Notes: a model not told the origin generated them from the sequence alone. A stretch of 64,000 bases of DNA from Enoplosus armatus (GCF_043641665.1 NC_092186.1:823501-887500); one strand, 5' to 3'. Positions 1-12,503 are shown, counted from the first letter of the stretch. Program-made: numbers and translations.

Positions 1-1107
1 GTTTTATCTATTTAATTAAACTAGATGTTGGAATATCATTTATTTATTTGGATAAAAAAGTCTTCAAATATCTTTGTCCAAAGAGACTCAGTTTACTGAG
101 ATATAAAACATCCAGAGGATGATTGACAGTTTGTGGCTGATAATCGACTGAAATGATCAGCAACTAGTCGACAAACTCGACTGCCGTGCAGCAAACAGCA
201 GCGTCACAGACAGACACTCGTGTCAAGTTCATTCTTCTTCTTCTTCTCTCCATAATCCTCATTTCTGTCACAGCGTTCATGTGTGATTTATCTGACTTGG
301 CTCTAAATAACATGATGTGAACGCAGCATCCAAACACTAACGTCATCACGTCTCCCCGTCCTGCCACCTGCAGATCCTGAGCAGATCCTGAGCAGATCCT
401 GAGCAGCCACTCGAGCGTCTCCCAGAGCAGAAACGCTTTGATTTTATGAAATGTGTTAATCACCACGAGTCTGTTACAGTCTACTTCTTAGTGAAGCGTG
501 ACCTCCACAGTCTGTCGTGACTGATCCCGGTGTCGCTGTGAGCTCTCTGGATGGAAGTCACTGAATTTGTTGTCCAACACAGTTTCACAGTAAAAGCTTG
601 GAGGCCGTCTGCTGTCTTCAACCTTGACTGGAAGTCAACACATAGTGTGCGTCATCTTATTCAGGAAAGATGGATTATCTCTATTCTTGCTTACTTGCAG
701 GTGAAACAATGCCAGCAGTAGAGACAGAAGGATGCTGATTGGCTGTTAGTCACGCCGCTGCTAACAATCTGCAGGCCGCATCATGAATCTGTGCTTTCAC
801 CTGTTTAAAGAAGTTTCTCCTCATTTTTCATCTTTTTGTTCCCACAAGCAGAAGATCAGAGAGCGACGACACGAGAGCTGCCGCTGTTTCAGCAGGCGTC
901 CGAGTGTTGATGGTTTTTATGATCAGAATATGTCACAGGAGGGCAGCATATTATCAAAATGACAGTAGAATCAATCAATCAATCAATCAACCATCCGATA
1001 CACTGAGACAGAGACACTGAGGCTGTCCTGGTCCCAGAGAGTCCCGGCTTTGATTTCTTATTGGCCTCTACACATCCACCTTTAAGCTGACCTCTGACCC
1101 CTCTCAC
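1..1107 (-). other. intron of the EAAT5-like gene, no exon seen
   Basis: This stretch follows the donor of the third coding exon of the glutamate transporter gene (minus strand), so it should be intron. I looked on the minus strand for the next conserved segment of the family (the 'NMFPANL' region expected after 'LLDLIR') and did not find it. A short (AATC)n run lies near 970-993. The rest of the transporter must lie left of the window. Confidence 0.6.
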
Positions 1108-4100
1108 CTGATTAGGTCGAGCAGGGCGTCGGCCGAGGTCATGACGGGCCCCCCTCCCAGCCGGTTGCTCTCCATCTCCGTCCCCACGCCGGGTTTGATG
1201 ATGATGACGAGCATGATGCCGACCACCACGGCGATGAAGGTGGTCCACAGGTAGTAGGTGACGGTCAGGACGCCCATCCGGCAGCACGCCTTCGACTCCA
1301 TCGACGACAGACCCGACATCAAACTGCACAAGGGACAGACAGAGAGGACAGAGAAGACAGACAGACAGACAGACAGAGAGGACAGAGAAGACAGACAGAG
1401 AGGACAGACAGAGGGGACAGAGATGACAGAGAGGACAGACAGAGGACAGAGAAGACAGACAAACAGAGAGGACAGACAGACAGACAGAGAGGACAGACAG
1501 ACAGAGAGGACGGACAGACAGAGAGGACAGACAGAGAGGACAGAGAAGACGGTCAGACAGAGGACAGACAGACAGAGAGGACGGACAGACAGAGAGGACA
1601 GACAGAGAGGACAGAGAAGACAGAGAGGACGGACAGACAGAGAGGACGTACAGAGAGGACGGTCAGAGAGGACAGACAGAGAGGACAGAGAAGACGGAGA
1701 GGACGGACAGACAGAGAGGACGTACAGAGAGGACGGTCAGACAAACAGACAGAAATTGTCAAAAAGAAATTGACAGTGAAGTTGACTAAACACTGATTGA
1801 TAGATTGTCTCTCCTCAGCGGGCTGATTTTCAGACAGACTTTGGACACTGTGGTGTCTCCAGGTGTGTGACGTGGCATCGACCTACCTGGACGTGATTAG
1901 AGGAAGAATGAGCATCTTCAACATCCTCATCAGCAGCTCTCCAGGAAAAGAGAAGTAGATCTTTGCCTGCGGTGATAAATGAGAGAGACATTTTAGAAAT
2001 TACACCTCACGTCATCATTTCAAAATAAAAGCTTTAGTTATTAGTAAAATGTACATTTATTTAAGCAGCGTCCAACACAGTGAAGTTACACGCTGGATCA
2101 ATCCAGCAGCTGTGTTGTATTGTACTACTAATATAATAATACTGTAGTATTATGACTCATTCAACTGTCCACAAAAACAAAGCTGGAAGTGAAGTTATAG
2201 GTTGTTGTTGCAGGTCGCGTCTGAAGGAGCTCCAAAGAGACTTACATATATATATACATACATATGTATTATTGTAGTATTGCATTATTTACACATTTAA
2301 ACACTCCATCCTCTCCCTTTAAAACACTGTGCAGCTGTGTTTACTGTGACTGTTATTCAACAAAATATCGACTTGGCGATAAAACTTTGGCTTATGGTTC
2401 TTTAAGTAGGCTATATTTTCATGCTAATACTTTTACGTAAGTCAAATTTGAATGCAGGACTTTTACTTGTATTACTACACTGTGGTATTACTACTTTTAC
2501 TTGAGTAAAAGATCTGAGTTCTTCTGTCACCACTGAAATACAATAAGATCCTTTACTGAAATCAATTGTTCAAATATGGAAACTAAAGAAAACGTCGTCC
2601 TTCTTCTTCTTCGTCTTCACTGTGAGCAGAACGCGTGACGGCTAAACCTGCGACGCTGGAGGACCTTTTAACGCCGGGCAGAAAAGACTGGTTTCTAACT
2701 TCAGTCGGCCTCAGATGGATCAATTCTTCCTGGAACGACAGTTCACAGAGGACCTGCTCTATTTTTAACCAACAGTTACAATGACTGTTATATTACGTAT
2801 TATCTATTTAAAAGGCTTGAAAATGATTTAACAGTCTGCTGTGATGAAGATAGTAAAATTCTGAATGCAGGACTTTGACTTGTAACTGAGTATTTTAAGA
2901 GTGTGGTATTACTACATGTACTCAAGTTATTATCAAAGATCTGAGTACTTTTTAATGAGACAGAAACGCAGCGATCATTAACTGATGGATCATTTCAGAT
3001 CTAACTCAGTTCGTTGTTCAGTTATTTGATGTAAACGTTATCTTTCAACATAAAATCTAAACACTGTCTCAAAGCCTTCATGTAAATCCTTCAATGGTTT
3101 GTTTCCTGTTGGTCTAAACGTGGTCAAATGTAAACATGCTGAGGCTTAAATGTGCACCATGTTCAAGGCGCCTTAGAGGACACGAGCTCTGCATCTTTAT
3201 TTCCTGCCGTGTTTTATCATTTAACTGGTTTCAGTTTCAGCTGAGAAGACAAGAAGAAGAAAGTGAGAGGCTGACAGCCATTCATTGAATGGAGGGATTA
3301 ATGTTGGTGGATTTGGACGGCTGAAGTCTCCGTCTGTGGCTGTTAATGCTCCCTGACACTGTTTCCCAGAAGAGAGAATCGACGGCTCAATTCAAAGGAA
3401 AGTACCAACATGAGGAGACTTAAGGGTAAATTTAGAGCGTTTTCTTGTAATCCAACACTTTTCACACTGAAACTCTTTGAGTGTGTGAATCTTTGAGCTC
3501 TAACAAACATGTTGAACACATTTCTTTCCTCATAAAACATTTGGAAGAAAAGATTTTTTGAATATTTTAAACCTGCATTGTTAACGTCCGTGTTTGCTAG
3601 CTAGCCGTCTTCTTCTTCCTTGTGTTTGTTAGCACATCGCTGCGTTTCTTTTCTTGTTATTTCTTGTTATCGCCACCACCTGTCTGTTAGCGGAGGAGCA
3701 TGAAACTGTTCGCGTCCTCGTCCACAATACAAACTGTGACCCACAACTAGAAACATTGCTACTAGCATAGCACTACTAGTGGCCAAAACCTCCACAGGCA
3801 ACCGTGAAGGAAAGTGGGGGCTGAATTTTAAGGAAAATATTGACATGGGAGCTTGACAGGAAATTTAAAACTGCAATAGCTTCTTTATTGACCACTTGGG
3901 GGCAACAGAACACGCTGTAAACACATCATCTGACATATTATCACGGAGAAATAGCATTCACGAAAAGAAGTAACGTCTGTTGGAATCGGTGCTAGAAAGC
4001 TAAGTTAACTAGCAAGCTAAGTTAACTAGCCTCTGTTTTCAGAGTTTAAGCTAGTTAGCCTCCCACATTAGCCTTCACCTGAATTCAACCTGAGCATCAC

Positions 4101-4741
4101 GGTGGGTCGAATAAAGTGTTGAATATCGTAAAGAGACAGATTGAATCCTTTGTCTAAAATATATGAACAATAGCTGCAGTTGTTATGTTCTTCTACAAAA
4201 AGTCCAGAGAATTCAAATGTCAGTTGAACGTGAGAGCTGGGCGGGACATGTATAAGTGTCTTCATGGGAACATTTTGAGTCCTGTTGGGGAGTTTATACC
4301 AAAGTATCAATGGGAGGTTAAAGGAAACTATAGACACTGGAGCTGAAATGTTAAATTCAGAGGTCCATATCAAGGGAGGACACTAACGGGACAGAATCAA
4401 CACGGAGCAGAGCCCCCGAGTCTGGATGTTAAAGCTAAAACACAGAATAACAGTAGCTGAATCCTTGTGTCCTGACAGGTGAGTCGTACCTGTGTGGACA
4501 GGTGAGTTCCTCTCAGCATGAAGCCCAGCGTGCAGCCGGTGAGCACGGCGATGACCGACAGCGTCAGCAGCCCGTTCGTCTTACAGAAATCCCTCACAGT
4601 CCTAATACAGTCCTTCTTCACCGTCACTTTGACGAAAGTCTTCACTCGGTCCCCCATCGTCCTCCCTGCGTCTCCTGGAACATACGAACTGTGCTCGGAG
4701 CGCGCCTCCTCCTCGCCGCTCGGTAACAGAAGCTCCTCCAT
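1108..4741 (-). CDS. slc1a7-like: excitatory amino acid transporter, EAAT5-type (5' part, three exons)
   Basis: Partial SLC1-family sodium-coupled glutamate/aspartate transporter of the plasma membrane. Coding exons are 4741-4490, 1966-1887 and 1323-1108, with GT-AG junctions and phases that join without a frameshift. The ATG at 4741 ([12 protein letters not shown]) has G at -3 and +4. An in-frame extension further upstream begins with TTG and is not used. Exon 1 ends in the first membrane helix ([15 protein letters not shown]). Exon 2 gives [18 protein letters not shown], a family hallmark, and exon 3 gives [20 protein letters not shown] and ADALLDLIR, both close to EAAT5. The remaining exons, including the substrate-binding HP1/HP2 region, lie off the left edge. 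The SLC1 family and EAAT5-like branch are clear. Whether it is slc1a7a, slc1a7b or one of the fish EAAT6/7 genes (slc1a8, slc1a9) cannot be decided from this part. Confidence 0.85.
1332..1760. repeat. GACAGA/GAGGACAGA minisatellite
   Basis: Tandem array built from GACAGACAGA and GAGGACAGA units with scattered variants (GGACGGACAGA, GTACAGA). It lies in the intron between EAAT5-like exons 2 and 3 and starts a few bases beyond the splice acceptor of exon 3. On the minus strand it is pyrimidine-rich (CTCTGTC), so it forms the long polypyrimidine region ahead of that acceptor. Long Arg/Asp/Glu-rich open frames here are repeat artefacts. Confidence 0.9.
2425..2960. repeat. two fragments of the AGTACTT-rich dispersed element
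   Basis: Fragments near 2425-2540 and 2865-2960 share the phrases 'gaatgcaggactt', 'gtggtattactac' and 'aaagatctgagt' with each other. The same phrases occur at the right end of the full-length copy at 22760-23180. They lie in the EAAT5-like intron. The two copies are adjacent and in the same orientation. Confidence 0.65.
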
Positions 4742-5409
4742 GCCTCCCAAGTCTTCCTCTCTGTCTCTTTGCGGTTGGCAGGGTGACAAACCTGAGAGCG
4801 CCAAGGCGAGCTAACCTTTTCCACTGAAGGATTAAATCATCACGGTGTGATCAGGGCCAACGGCAGCCCTGCAGGCCGGCTGCAGGCAGGCAGGCAGACT
4901 TACAGGCACTAAGAGGCTTAAAGAGGTGGAACAACACCTCACACGCCTTTGTTGTGGTATCTGGTCCTGCTGCTGGACCAGATCCTGTTGTTGTTTCTGA
5001 ATACTCCTTTTGGCTGAACTGTCAGGGTCAAGAAGTCAACAGAGAGGTCAGAGGATGCTGCAGGTTTACACAGAGCCGTTTGTGAATGTGTACAAAAGAT
5101 CTTTAAAAACCACCACAGGTGGAAGAAGTCCTCAGATCTGTTACTTAAAGCTACAGTAGGCAAGATTATTGAATTTGGATTTAGTCTTTTAAAAAAACTG
5201 GACCAGGTCTGAATCAAACGACCAATCAGGGTTAGCTAGCACGTAGCCAATCACATCGACTCTCTACAAACACGGCTTCTATGGAAGGTTCCACCTTCTG
5301 GTTTGGACTCAGAACACAGAACCCCTGATTACCCTGACTGGCTGTTTGATTCAGACCTGGTCCAGTTTTTTAAAAGACTACATACAAAAGGGACGGATGC
5401 TCACAGACA

Positions 5410-5745
5410 CACATTTTTAACTACAGACTGTCAGACTGACAGACTACAGACTGTCAGGCTAACCACAGACTGTCAGACTACAGACCGTCAGGCTGACCAC
5501 AGACTGTCAGACTACAGACTAACTACAGACTGTCAGACTAGACTGTCAGACTACAGACTGTCATATTACGGACTGTCAGACTGACCAGACTGTCAGAGTA
5601 CAGACTGTCAGGCTGACCACAGACTGTCAGACTACAGACTGTCAGACTAGACTGTCAGTCTACAGACTGACTACAGACTTTCAGACTACAGACTAGACTG
5701 TCAGACTACAGACTTGTCAGACTACAGACTGTCAGACTACAGTAG
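5410..5745. repeat. CAGACTGTCAGACTA minisatellite
   Basis: Array of short units built from ACAGACTGTCAGACT with variable joins (CTGACCACAG, CTAACTACAG, CTAGACTG). Units contain the near-palindrome CAGACTGTCAG. It is imperfect and of mixed period, about 15-22 bp, in the 5' flank of the EAAT5-like gene. Confidence 0.85.
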
Positions 5746-7003
5746 TCCAGTGATTCCGGAGTCTGGCATCAAACTACTAATTTTAAAAAGGTGCCAACAG
5801 ATCTGAGTGGACTGAGTTGATGTTCAGGTTCAGACTGATCAGAAAATCCTTCTCACATTTAGTTAAATCGCTGAGTTCCAGCTCTATAATCTGTAGACGG
5901 AGCTCTTATTGATCACATTACAGCCGACCTAAACTCAGGGACCGATTCAGTGGTCCAGATCGTGATGTTCGGGTTTGTCAGTTGTCTTTAAGTGTGTCAA
6001 TAAACAATCAAACTCTGGTGGATCAGCACTAATCCAATCAGGGCTGTTAGAGGCTGGCGTCATGTCGGGATCAGGTCTGATGGGTCAGGATGCGACGCAA
6101 TGGTGAACCTGCAGGTCCAACACAAACTCACACAAAGACCAGACCTGCAGCCAGACAGGCATGAACTGACTTTCCTGCATGTTGTTTCCCTCAAACTGAC
6201 GAGTTAACTCCCCAAATGACTCAGCAGACTGAAAGGAGTTCATCTCCAACTTAAAGCTCCTCTGAGGAGGTTTTCAACAACTCTGATTTTGGTATTTTAG
6301 TGACTCCTGGTGGTCGTATCAAATAAAGACAACGGATAGAACAGTCAGCCCGTGGTGAAATCAGTGGTTTTTAAATTCAGCAGTGCAAGAAAGAAAGAAA
6401 GAAGGTACTGATGTTTAGCTGGTAAAGGTCCAAACTACTAGTGTTGTGACGGCTCGCCCTGCTATCGCTCCAGTCACTGACTCCAGGACTGAGGATCTCT
6501 CGGAGGTTAATCTGCAGCACGGCACCTGGACCACATGTATATTATTGTTACCTGTGATTCAATAAAGTGTCTGCGTCGACTCGTCTTTGGTCAAAATCTT
6601 TCAGGATGAACGACGATGAGCAGCAGCCTGAAGGAGAAACATGAAACACACCAGGGTAAGATGAACTTACACGTGACCAAAGTTTGAGAAACTGAACAAA
6701 AAGACTGCAGCCAGAACATTAAGTTTGACATTAAAATGGGAATTTGTCATTTGAACATTAAAACTTCTTAAATAATGAACAGCAGTTAAAGAGGTTTAAG
6801 TAAACAGCAGGTTAATGATGAATATTAATATCTAATGTTTAACAGAGATCACAGTGTGGAAACACTGAGGAGAACAACGCAGAACCAGATAACATCAGTA
6901 CAAATGCAGAAACACAGCTGGGAGGGCTCCCAACACACCGACCTCATGTATCTGCAACCACATGACCATGGTGTCAAGTTTGCCTTTTATATTATATTAC
7001 CTG

Positions 7004-7037
<34 letters not shown>

Positions 7038-7287
7038 AGCCATCCTTAAATAAGTTTGATAATTATCGGTTTAATGTCAACTAACAAATAACAAATATGA
7101 GACAACGATGACATGGCACGAACCATCATAAACACAAAACAGTGAAAATGTCCTAAAAATAAAGATGTGATGGACTGAAGTATCCCGACTGTCTTTAAAG
7201 GCTCCGGTGTTTTTACAGTTTTAAGTGGCTCCATGTGGAGCAGGTTCATTAAAGAGTGATGCAATGCCTTAATATATATTCTACTTC

Positions 7288-7650
7288 GCAGCTGTGGAAA
7301 GTGACAAAGTACAATTACTCACATACTGTACTTTTATGAGATACTTGAGTATTTCTATTTTATTCTACTCCAATACATCTCAGAGGCAAATATTGTACTT
7401 TTCACTCCACTACATTTATTTGACAGCTATAGTTACTTTGCAGATTAAGATTGTAATACAAAATATTAACAAATAAATTAGATACTATTACAGATTAAAC
7501 TACCCAGCAGTATATAAAGTCATCAAAAGGAGCTTCACCAGCTGCAGCATTAAAGTGATGAACACATGAATGCATCGATAATTATAATCAATAGTATAAT
7601 ATATATTCTTCTGTATACAGAGTACTTACAGAGTACTTTTACTCTCGTCC
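7288..7650 (+). mobile_element. AGTACTT-rich dispersed element, near full length
   Basis: Begins 'gctgtggaaagtgacaaagt', carries the 'tacttgagtatttctatttt' and 'aaatattgtacttttcac' blocks and ends near 'acagagtacttttactctcg'. It is collinear with the better preserved copy at 22760-23180. No open reading frame of transposase type is present, so it is non-autonomous. Confidence 0.6.
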
Positions 7651-7870
7651 TCTGTTTTGTTAGCAGCTTGTGACCTGACACACCGTCCTGCCAGACTTGC
7701 AGGCTACTCCCACCATCGACAGGTGGTGGCGCTAACGTGCCAAGGAAAGTAGGAATGCGCCAACAAAGGCAGACAAGAAGAAGACTGCAAGTAAACATGG
7801 ATGTAAACAATTTAGTTTCAAATTTCTTCCAAAAATCAGCTTTAAAGGTTCTACGAAGACAAAATACATT

Positions 7871-7891
7871 GGGGGGGGGGGGGGGGGGGGG
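7871..7891. repeat. G21 homopolymer
   Basis: Twenty-one consecutive G residues on the plus strand, 3' of slc39a3. The run could fold as a G-quadruplex. Its exact length is likely to be unreliable in any assembly. Confidence 0.9.
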
Positions 7892-8067
7892 TCTTCTCAA
7901 TAACTAACTTGAATTTCTTAAATTTGTTCCCTTCAGAGGACAATAAATAGTTTGTGTTCATCCAGCTGCTCCAGATGTTTCTGCCTCTCACAGCTGGAGC
8001 TGAGCCTTTATGGAGTTATGAGTTTTCCTTTGGTATTGCTGTGCTGTGTCCGTGCACTTCCTGTCTG

Positions 8068-9046
8068 TCACCACTTGATGAAGACGAGCGCCGCGAGCGC
8101 CGCGTAGCCGAGGATGAGGAAGAGCACTTTGAGCAGGCGGTCCTGTTTGTCGTCCAGCTCTCGGGACAGAATCTCAAAGAAGGTGACGAACAGGAAGGTG
8201 CCAGCGGCGAGTCCCTGCAGCACCACCGACACCACCGCGCCCGCCAGCGTCTGAGCCGACTCGATGCCCATTCCCACCACCATCCCCAGCGGGATCATCA
8301 GGCTGACCGTGACGCCCAGCTTGGCGGCGTCCTTCATGCCGAGCGACGCCTTGGCCACGCTCACCCCGAGCGCCACGGCGGCCAGCGTCTCGTGCACTGC
8401 CACGCCCAGGAAGAGGCCGCCCAGCTTTCCTCCGTCCTCCTGCAGGCCGAGCGCCAGGCCCTCAAACACCGAGTGAGCCGACAGAGCCAGGACCAGGCTG
8501 GCCAGCCGCAGAGGCCCCGCCCCCGCCAGCTCGGCGGGGCTGAAGTGTGCGTGCTGGTGTCCGTGGGAATGCCGACCGCCGCCGCCCGGCGAGCCCCGTG
8601 CCGAGGAGATGAAGGGCGTGTCGTACTCGGAGTCGCTGCCGGCCTCGGAGCCGCCGGCGTTGAAGGTCTCCAGGTCGATGAAGGACGGTTTCTCCTTCCT
8701 GAAGGTGAGGACGGCCTGCTCCACGAACACGGTGAGGAAGAAGCCGAGCATCATCATCGTCTCAGCCAGAGGATAGTCGCTGTCGATCTTCAGCTGCTTG
8801 AACACGTCGGCCACCTGAGGAGAGTCGAAATACTGAAGATCAGCTCACATACAAACTCATCCAGCTGACGACATTTTACTGATTCTGGATCTGGTTTCAA
8901 ATCGGAACCCTTCTGATAAATAAGGAGCGATTCTACAGCCAACGTGACGTCGTGTTGAAAGACTTCCTGTGATCAGACGTGTTTGTAATGTTCAAGATGT
9001 GAGGACAAAGTGAATTTTTCAGCTGTGTTTAATAGCTGCAGTTGTA

Positions 9047-9083
<37 letters not shown>

Positions 9084-9292
9084 ACCTTGTCTCTGACGGC
9101 GGGCAGCAGAGCGTTGAAGCATGTTGCCAGGAAAACGCCTCCTCCGAACGAGTTGCAGAGAGACAGAGCCCTCCTGTATCTGTGGGCCTTGTCGTAGTCG
9201 ACCAGCAGGAGGCGCACTGGGACCAGTACACCGGCCAGCATGAGGCCGAACAATCCCAGCAGGCCGAGCAGCTTGGCCACCAGGATCTCCAT
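8068..9292 (-). CDS. slc39a3: zinc transporter ZIP3 (SLC39A3)
   Basis: ZIP-family zinc importer of the plasma membrane, 317 residues from two coding exons, 9292-9086 and 8814-8068, joined in phase 0 (VRDK|VADV). The ATG at 9292 gives MEILVAKLLGLLGLFGLMLA, aligning with the start of human ZIP3. Hallmarks are CNSFGGGVFLATCFNALLPA in TM2/TM3, the conserved FRKEKPSFIDLETFNAG cytosolic segment, and a histidine-rich loop (HSHGHQHAH) expected to bind zinc. ALSAHSVFEGLALGLQ and GVAVHETLAAVALGVS carry the metal-binding His and Glu residues of TM4 and TM5. It ends in LVFIKW, matching human VFLKW. The donor of exon 1 opens directly into a (CA)n tract. A 5' non-coding exon near 11350 is likely. ZIP1 is the main alternative and fits less well. 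Confidence 0.95.
9050..9082. repeat. (GT)n microsatellite at the slc39a3 intron donor
   Basis: About 33 bp of (GT)n. On the minus strand the slc39a3 intron reads GTGAC followed at once by (AC)n, so CA repeats begin two bases into the donor context. Confidence 0.9.
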
Positions 9293-9642
9293 CCTGAAGC
9301 TCTGCTCAGCAAACCTCCACTCTGCTGCTGCTGGCCTCTACTGGTTCTACTGGGACACACAGACACTGTGAGCAGAATGTGCAGATTAAACCAGAATAAA
9401 CCAGTCCACCCAGATTCTTCTCTCTGAGAGGACCACACTGAGTGACAGACGTCTGGCACATAAAAACCTCCACTGACAGAGAAAACTACTGTCTAGTGGT
9501 TGAAAGTCATGAAGTACATTTATTCCTGTGTGGTACTTAAACACAATTTTGAGGTACTTGTACTTTATCTATGAATACACTAATCATTGCAGCTCTCCCT
9601 CATCCACCTCAACAATATTATAAATAAAGCTACTCACTGTAG

Positions 9643-9889
9643 TACAGTAACAGGAAAACCAGTGGTGCAAAGTAACTAAGTACTTTTACTCAAGTACTGA
9701 ACTGAAGCACAATTTTGGGGTACTTGTACTTTGCTGAGTATTTTCATGTCCCGCTACTTTCTACTTTTCATCCACTACACGTCAGGGGGAAATATTGCAC
9801 TTTTTACAGCACAACATTTACTTAACAGATTTTACACACACACACACATACATATATATATACACACATATATATGTGTGTGTAAAATC
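9643..9889 (+). mobile_element. AGTACTT-rich element fragment ending in a palindrome
   Basis: The left part ('gtggtgcaaagtaactaagt', 'tacttttactcaagtactga', 'aaatattgcactttttacag') matches the left half of the 22760 element. It runs into 9828-9889, where GATTTTACACACAC and GTGTGTGTAAAATC are exact reverse complements around a CA/TA core. A further related fragment lies at about 9500-9570. Confidence 0.6.
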
Positions 9890-10729
9890 CGAATGTCCCG
9901 GACGATTACTCGACTACGCTGATGTGATGGTCTCAGCCGCGCTGACTGCTGCTGCACCACAGAGCTGCCAGTACCTTCCTGCCTGCATCCTCCTTCTTCT
10001 TTAGCAGTTAGCACTAAACTTGACATTGATGCTTTTCTATCTTTTCATTTCTATTTGGGAAAAAGGAATTCAATATATCAAAAAAAATCTGACATACATA
10101 TGATCCACTGTCACAGATTAAACTATCCAACAATATGTAACAGCAGCTGATGAACGTATCTCAGCCAAGTCTCTGCATCACAAATTCACATGTTGTAGTA
10201 AAGACCTGTAGCTGAAGAGCTTAATAAAGCTTAACAAAGTTTGAGCACAAATGATACCAAAGTGAGGCTTTTGTGAACATCAAGTCCAGATTTAAAACAG
10301 AAAACTATGTTATATATATATATATACGTGTGACTTACTTGGATTATATGTATGTAAAAGTCCAACTAGCGTTAGTTACAAAGTGTTTTCTAAGTTCATT
10401 GACCTTCATCCTGTGGTCCATTTCCTTTGAGGAAAAATACATTTTGTTATGTCATACATTTTCATCACCAAATAAAGTTAAAGAACCACAGCATGAACAT
10501 AAACAGATATTACTAACACATTTCTTTCTTCAAAGTGCTCATTTTCTAACAATGTGGAAGAATTCCTTCATTAAGTATTCTTTAACGTTTAAATGTCCCT
10601 TTATAATAATAATCATCTCAAAGACAAACAGTTGGTCAACTGTTTTCAGTTGAACTTCAAATTTGACAAAACACCCAAAACCGGCCTCGTTCAGGAAAAG
10701 CACTCTTAGAAACCCTGCAACGGTTTTGC

Positions 10730-11440
10730 AACTTTCCGGTTACGTCACACGTGTCATCTGGTCACCGGTGGCAGCACGCATCCTCCCGCTTTGTTTGATA
10801 CGTCACAAACGTAACGTAAAATACCGTTAAACTACAGCAGCGCCGAGATAAACCGATAAACCGGTTGTTTGTTGGTCTGTTTTGTCCGTTTTTAACTGTT
10901 ATGTCAATGTCGTCACTGCAGCGGACCAACGACGTCAAGTCACCAACATTTCCCGCTTCCCGTGAGGAACTTCAAAATAAAACAATAGATACTGCGCTTC
11001 AAGACTAAGAATATTATTTTTAGTGTCCTTCTGTGAGCTGCCGCTTCCTCTTTACGATAAATGTATTTAACAGATATGACTTAACTTCTTCAGTTATTCT
11101 GGTAAATGTTATGTGTTTACGACAAAATCGCCAACTTTCCGCTCTTGTCCTGGCTAACAGCGGTTAGCTTGACGGAGTTGCTAACATTAGCTAGCTGTCG
11201 CTAGTCGCTAAAGATGCTAGCTAACACACAAACACTCCGGTTATAACGAAAGCAGCTGTTCACATCTGTGTGATGCAGTGAAAGCAGCGGCCTCAGCTCA
11301 ACATGAGCATATTAAAGCCCCAAAACACGAGCTAGTGACGGTGTTTACCTGCCGACCTCCGTCTCCTCTCCAGCAGGTGTAAGGAAACACTTCCTCGTAG
11401 ACGTCACGCAGCCCCTGGGCGCTGAGTGGAGGATCTGCTC
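10730..11440 (-). promoter_or_regulatory. candidate promoter and 5' non-coding exon of slc39a3
   Basis: CpG-rich block upstream of the minus-strand slc39a3 gene. On the minus strand a segment ending at 11349 (GAGACGGAGGTCGGCAG followed by gtaaac) is a good splice donor. An acceptor (gtgtgtcccag) lies about 55 bp upstream of the slc39a3 ATG, so a leader exon spliced to the coding exon is plausible. Nearby are a TGACGTC CRE-like site and AGGAAGTG, an ETS-type site, near 11390-11405. GTTACGTCACACGTGTCA near 10739 adds CRE and CACGTG E-box cores. The start site itself is not visible and the leader exon is an inference. Confidence 0.4.
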
Positions 11441-12289
11441 ATGACGCAAGAGACACGCGCTCTTATGATGGAAACACTGTGCTTCTAGATGCTCACGAGC
11501 GTTAGACTGCATGTGGAGTTTTATTCCCAACACAGTGTGAAATACACGCAGAGGAAGTGACTCCAGTCATGATCTGAGAAACGTGTCATTTCAGATATAA
11601 AAATGATTTATTATTATTTTTATTCTTATTTTACCTTTTATATTCTACATATTTGTTGTCAAAACAATAGCACCTTCAGACCACGGCAAATTCCTTTTAA
11701 TGTATGTTACTTGGCAATAAACAGTTTCTGATTCTGATTTGAGCTGTAGAACTATTTTGTATCTGTATTTCCTGAATATTGAATATTAGCAGAAGGAAAA
11801 CTGTTGTTTCTGTCACAGACTTCAGAGAAGAGACAGAAACAAACAAGAAATGTACGTTTTTCTGTTTGTACATAATCAAGTCAGTAATAAATCATCTGTA
11901 TCATTAAACACTATTTTCATGTCAATTATCAATACGTTTAAGCATTTATAGACATTCACAAGTAAACTTCAGCCCTCACAGACACAAAGACTCAGTCCAA
12001 CTGAACATCAGGTGCAGCAGGTTTAACCTTCACCTCACATACAGCCACGCGTCTATGTGAACATGTTCCCTTCACATTTATGTGAATACTTTTTAGACCC
12101 CAGAGGTCAACTTGTCCAGCAATTCACACAAAACAGATCAAGCAAAGAGAAAAAATAAAGACCATTTAGTTTTGTTGACGACTAATGAGCCTCTGCTTAG
12201 ATAGAAAATAAGGAAAAACTAAATTCTCAAAATGTAAGAATCTTACAGACATGAAACGTATGACGAAGAGAAGTTTGAAGTCTGGGCTT

Positions 12290-12470
12290 TGGGGGTGGAA
12301 TGTAACCAAGTACATCTACTCAAGTACTTACAGTAAAACATGAGGTACTTGTACTTTACTTGAGTCTTTTTCTTTTCATGCCACTTTCTACTACTACTCC
12401 ACATCTCGGAGGTAAATATTGTATTTTTACTACACTACATTTATCTGACTGTCGTTTGTTATTTTTCCCG
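12290..12470 (+). mobile_element. AGTACTT-rich element, left part
   Basis: 'ggaatgtaaccaagtacatc', 'ctcaagtacttacagtaaaa', 'gaggtacttgtactttactt' and 'gaggtaaatattgtattttt' follow the left half of the 22760 copy. The matching right half reappears at about 13012-13135, with unrelated DNA (the duplicated segment at 12504-12732 and a minisatellite) between the halves. Confidence 0.6.
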
Positions 12471-12503
12471 TAAAACCATTTCCTGGTTCCAGCTGTTCAG
12501 ATG

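Larger units (their letters stand above)
4742..8067. other. intergenic/5' flank between EAAT5-like and slc39a3
   Basis: No gene is supported here. The right side of exon 1 (about 4742-4950) should hold the 5'UTR and promoter of the minus-strand EAAT5-like gene, but no clear core promoter was recognised. The rest holds a tandem repeat (5410-5745), an (AAT)n run (about 7005-7036), a dispersed-element fragment (7288-7650) and a G21 homopolymer. The 3'UTR of slc39a3 must extend leftward from 8067, with its end not determined. Confidence 0.6.

Noticed and set aside
1258..1773. Arg/Asp/Glu-rich plus-strand frame of 171 codons
   Set aside because: Runs antisense through EAAT5-like exon 3 into the GACAGA minisatellite; no family resemblance.
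4742..4804. Upstream extension of the EAAT5-like first exon
   Set aside because: The extended frame begins with TTG, not ATG; the ATG at 4741 has good context and is used.
7954..8868. 304-codon open frame on the plus strand
   Set aside because: Antisense shadow of slc39a3 exon 2, whose GC-rich codons keep the opposite frame open.
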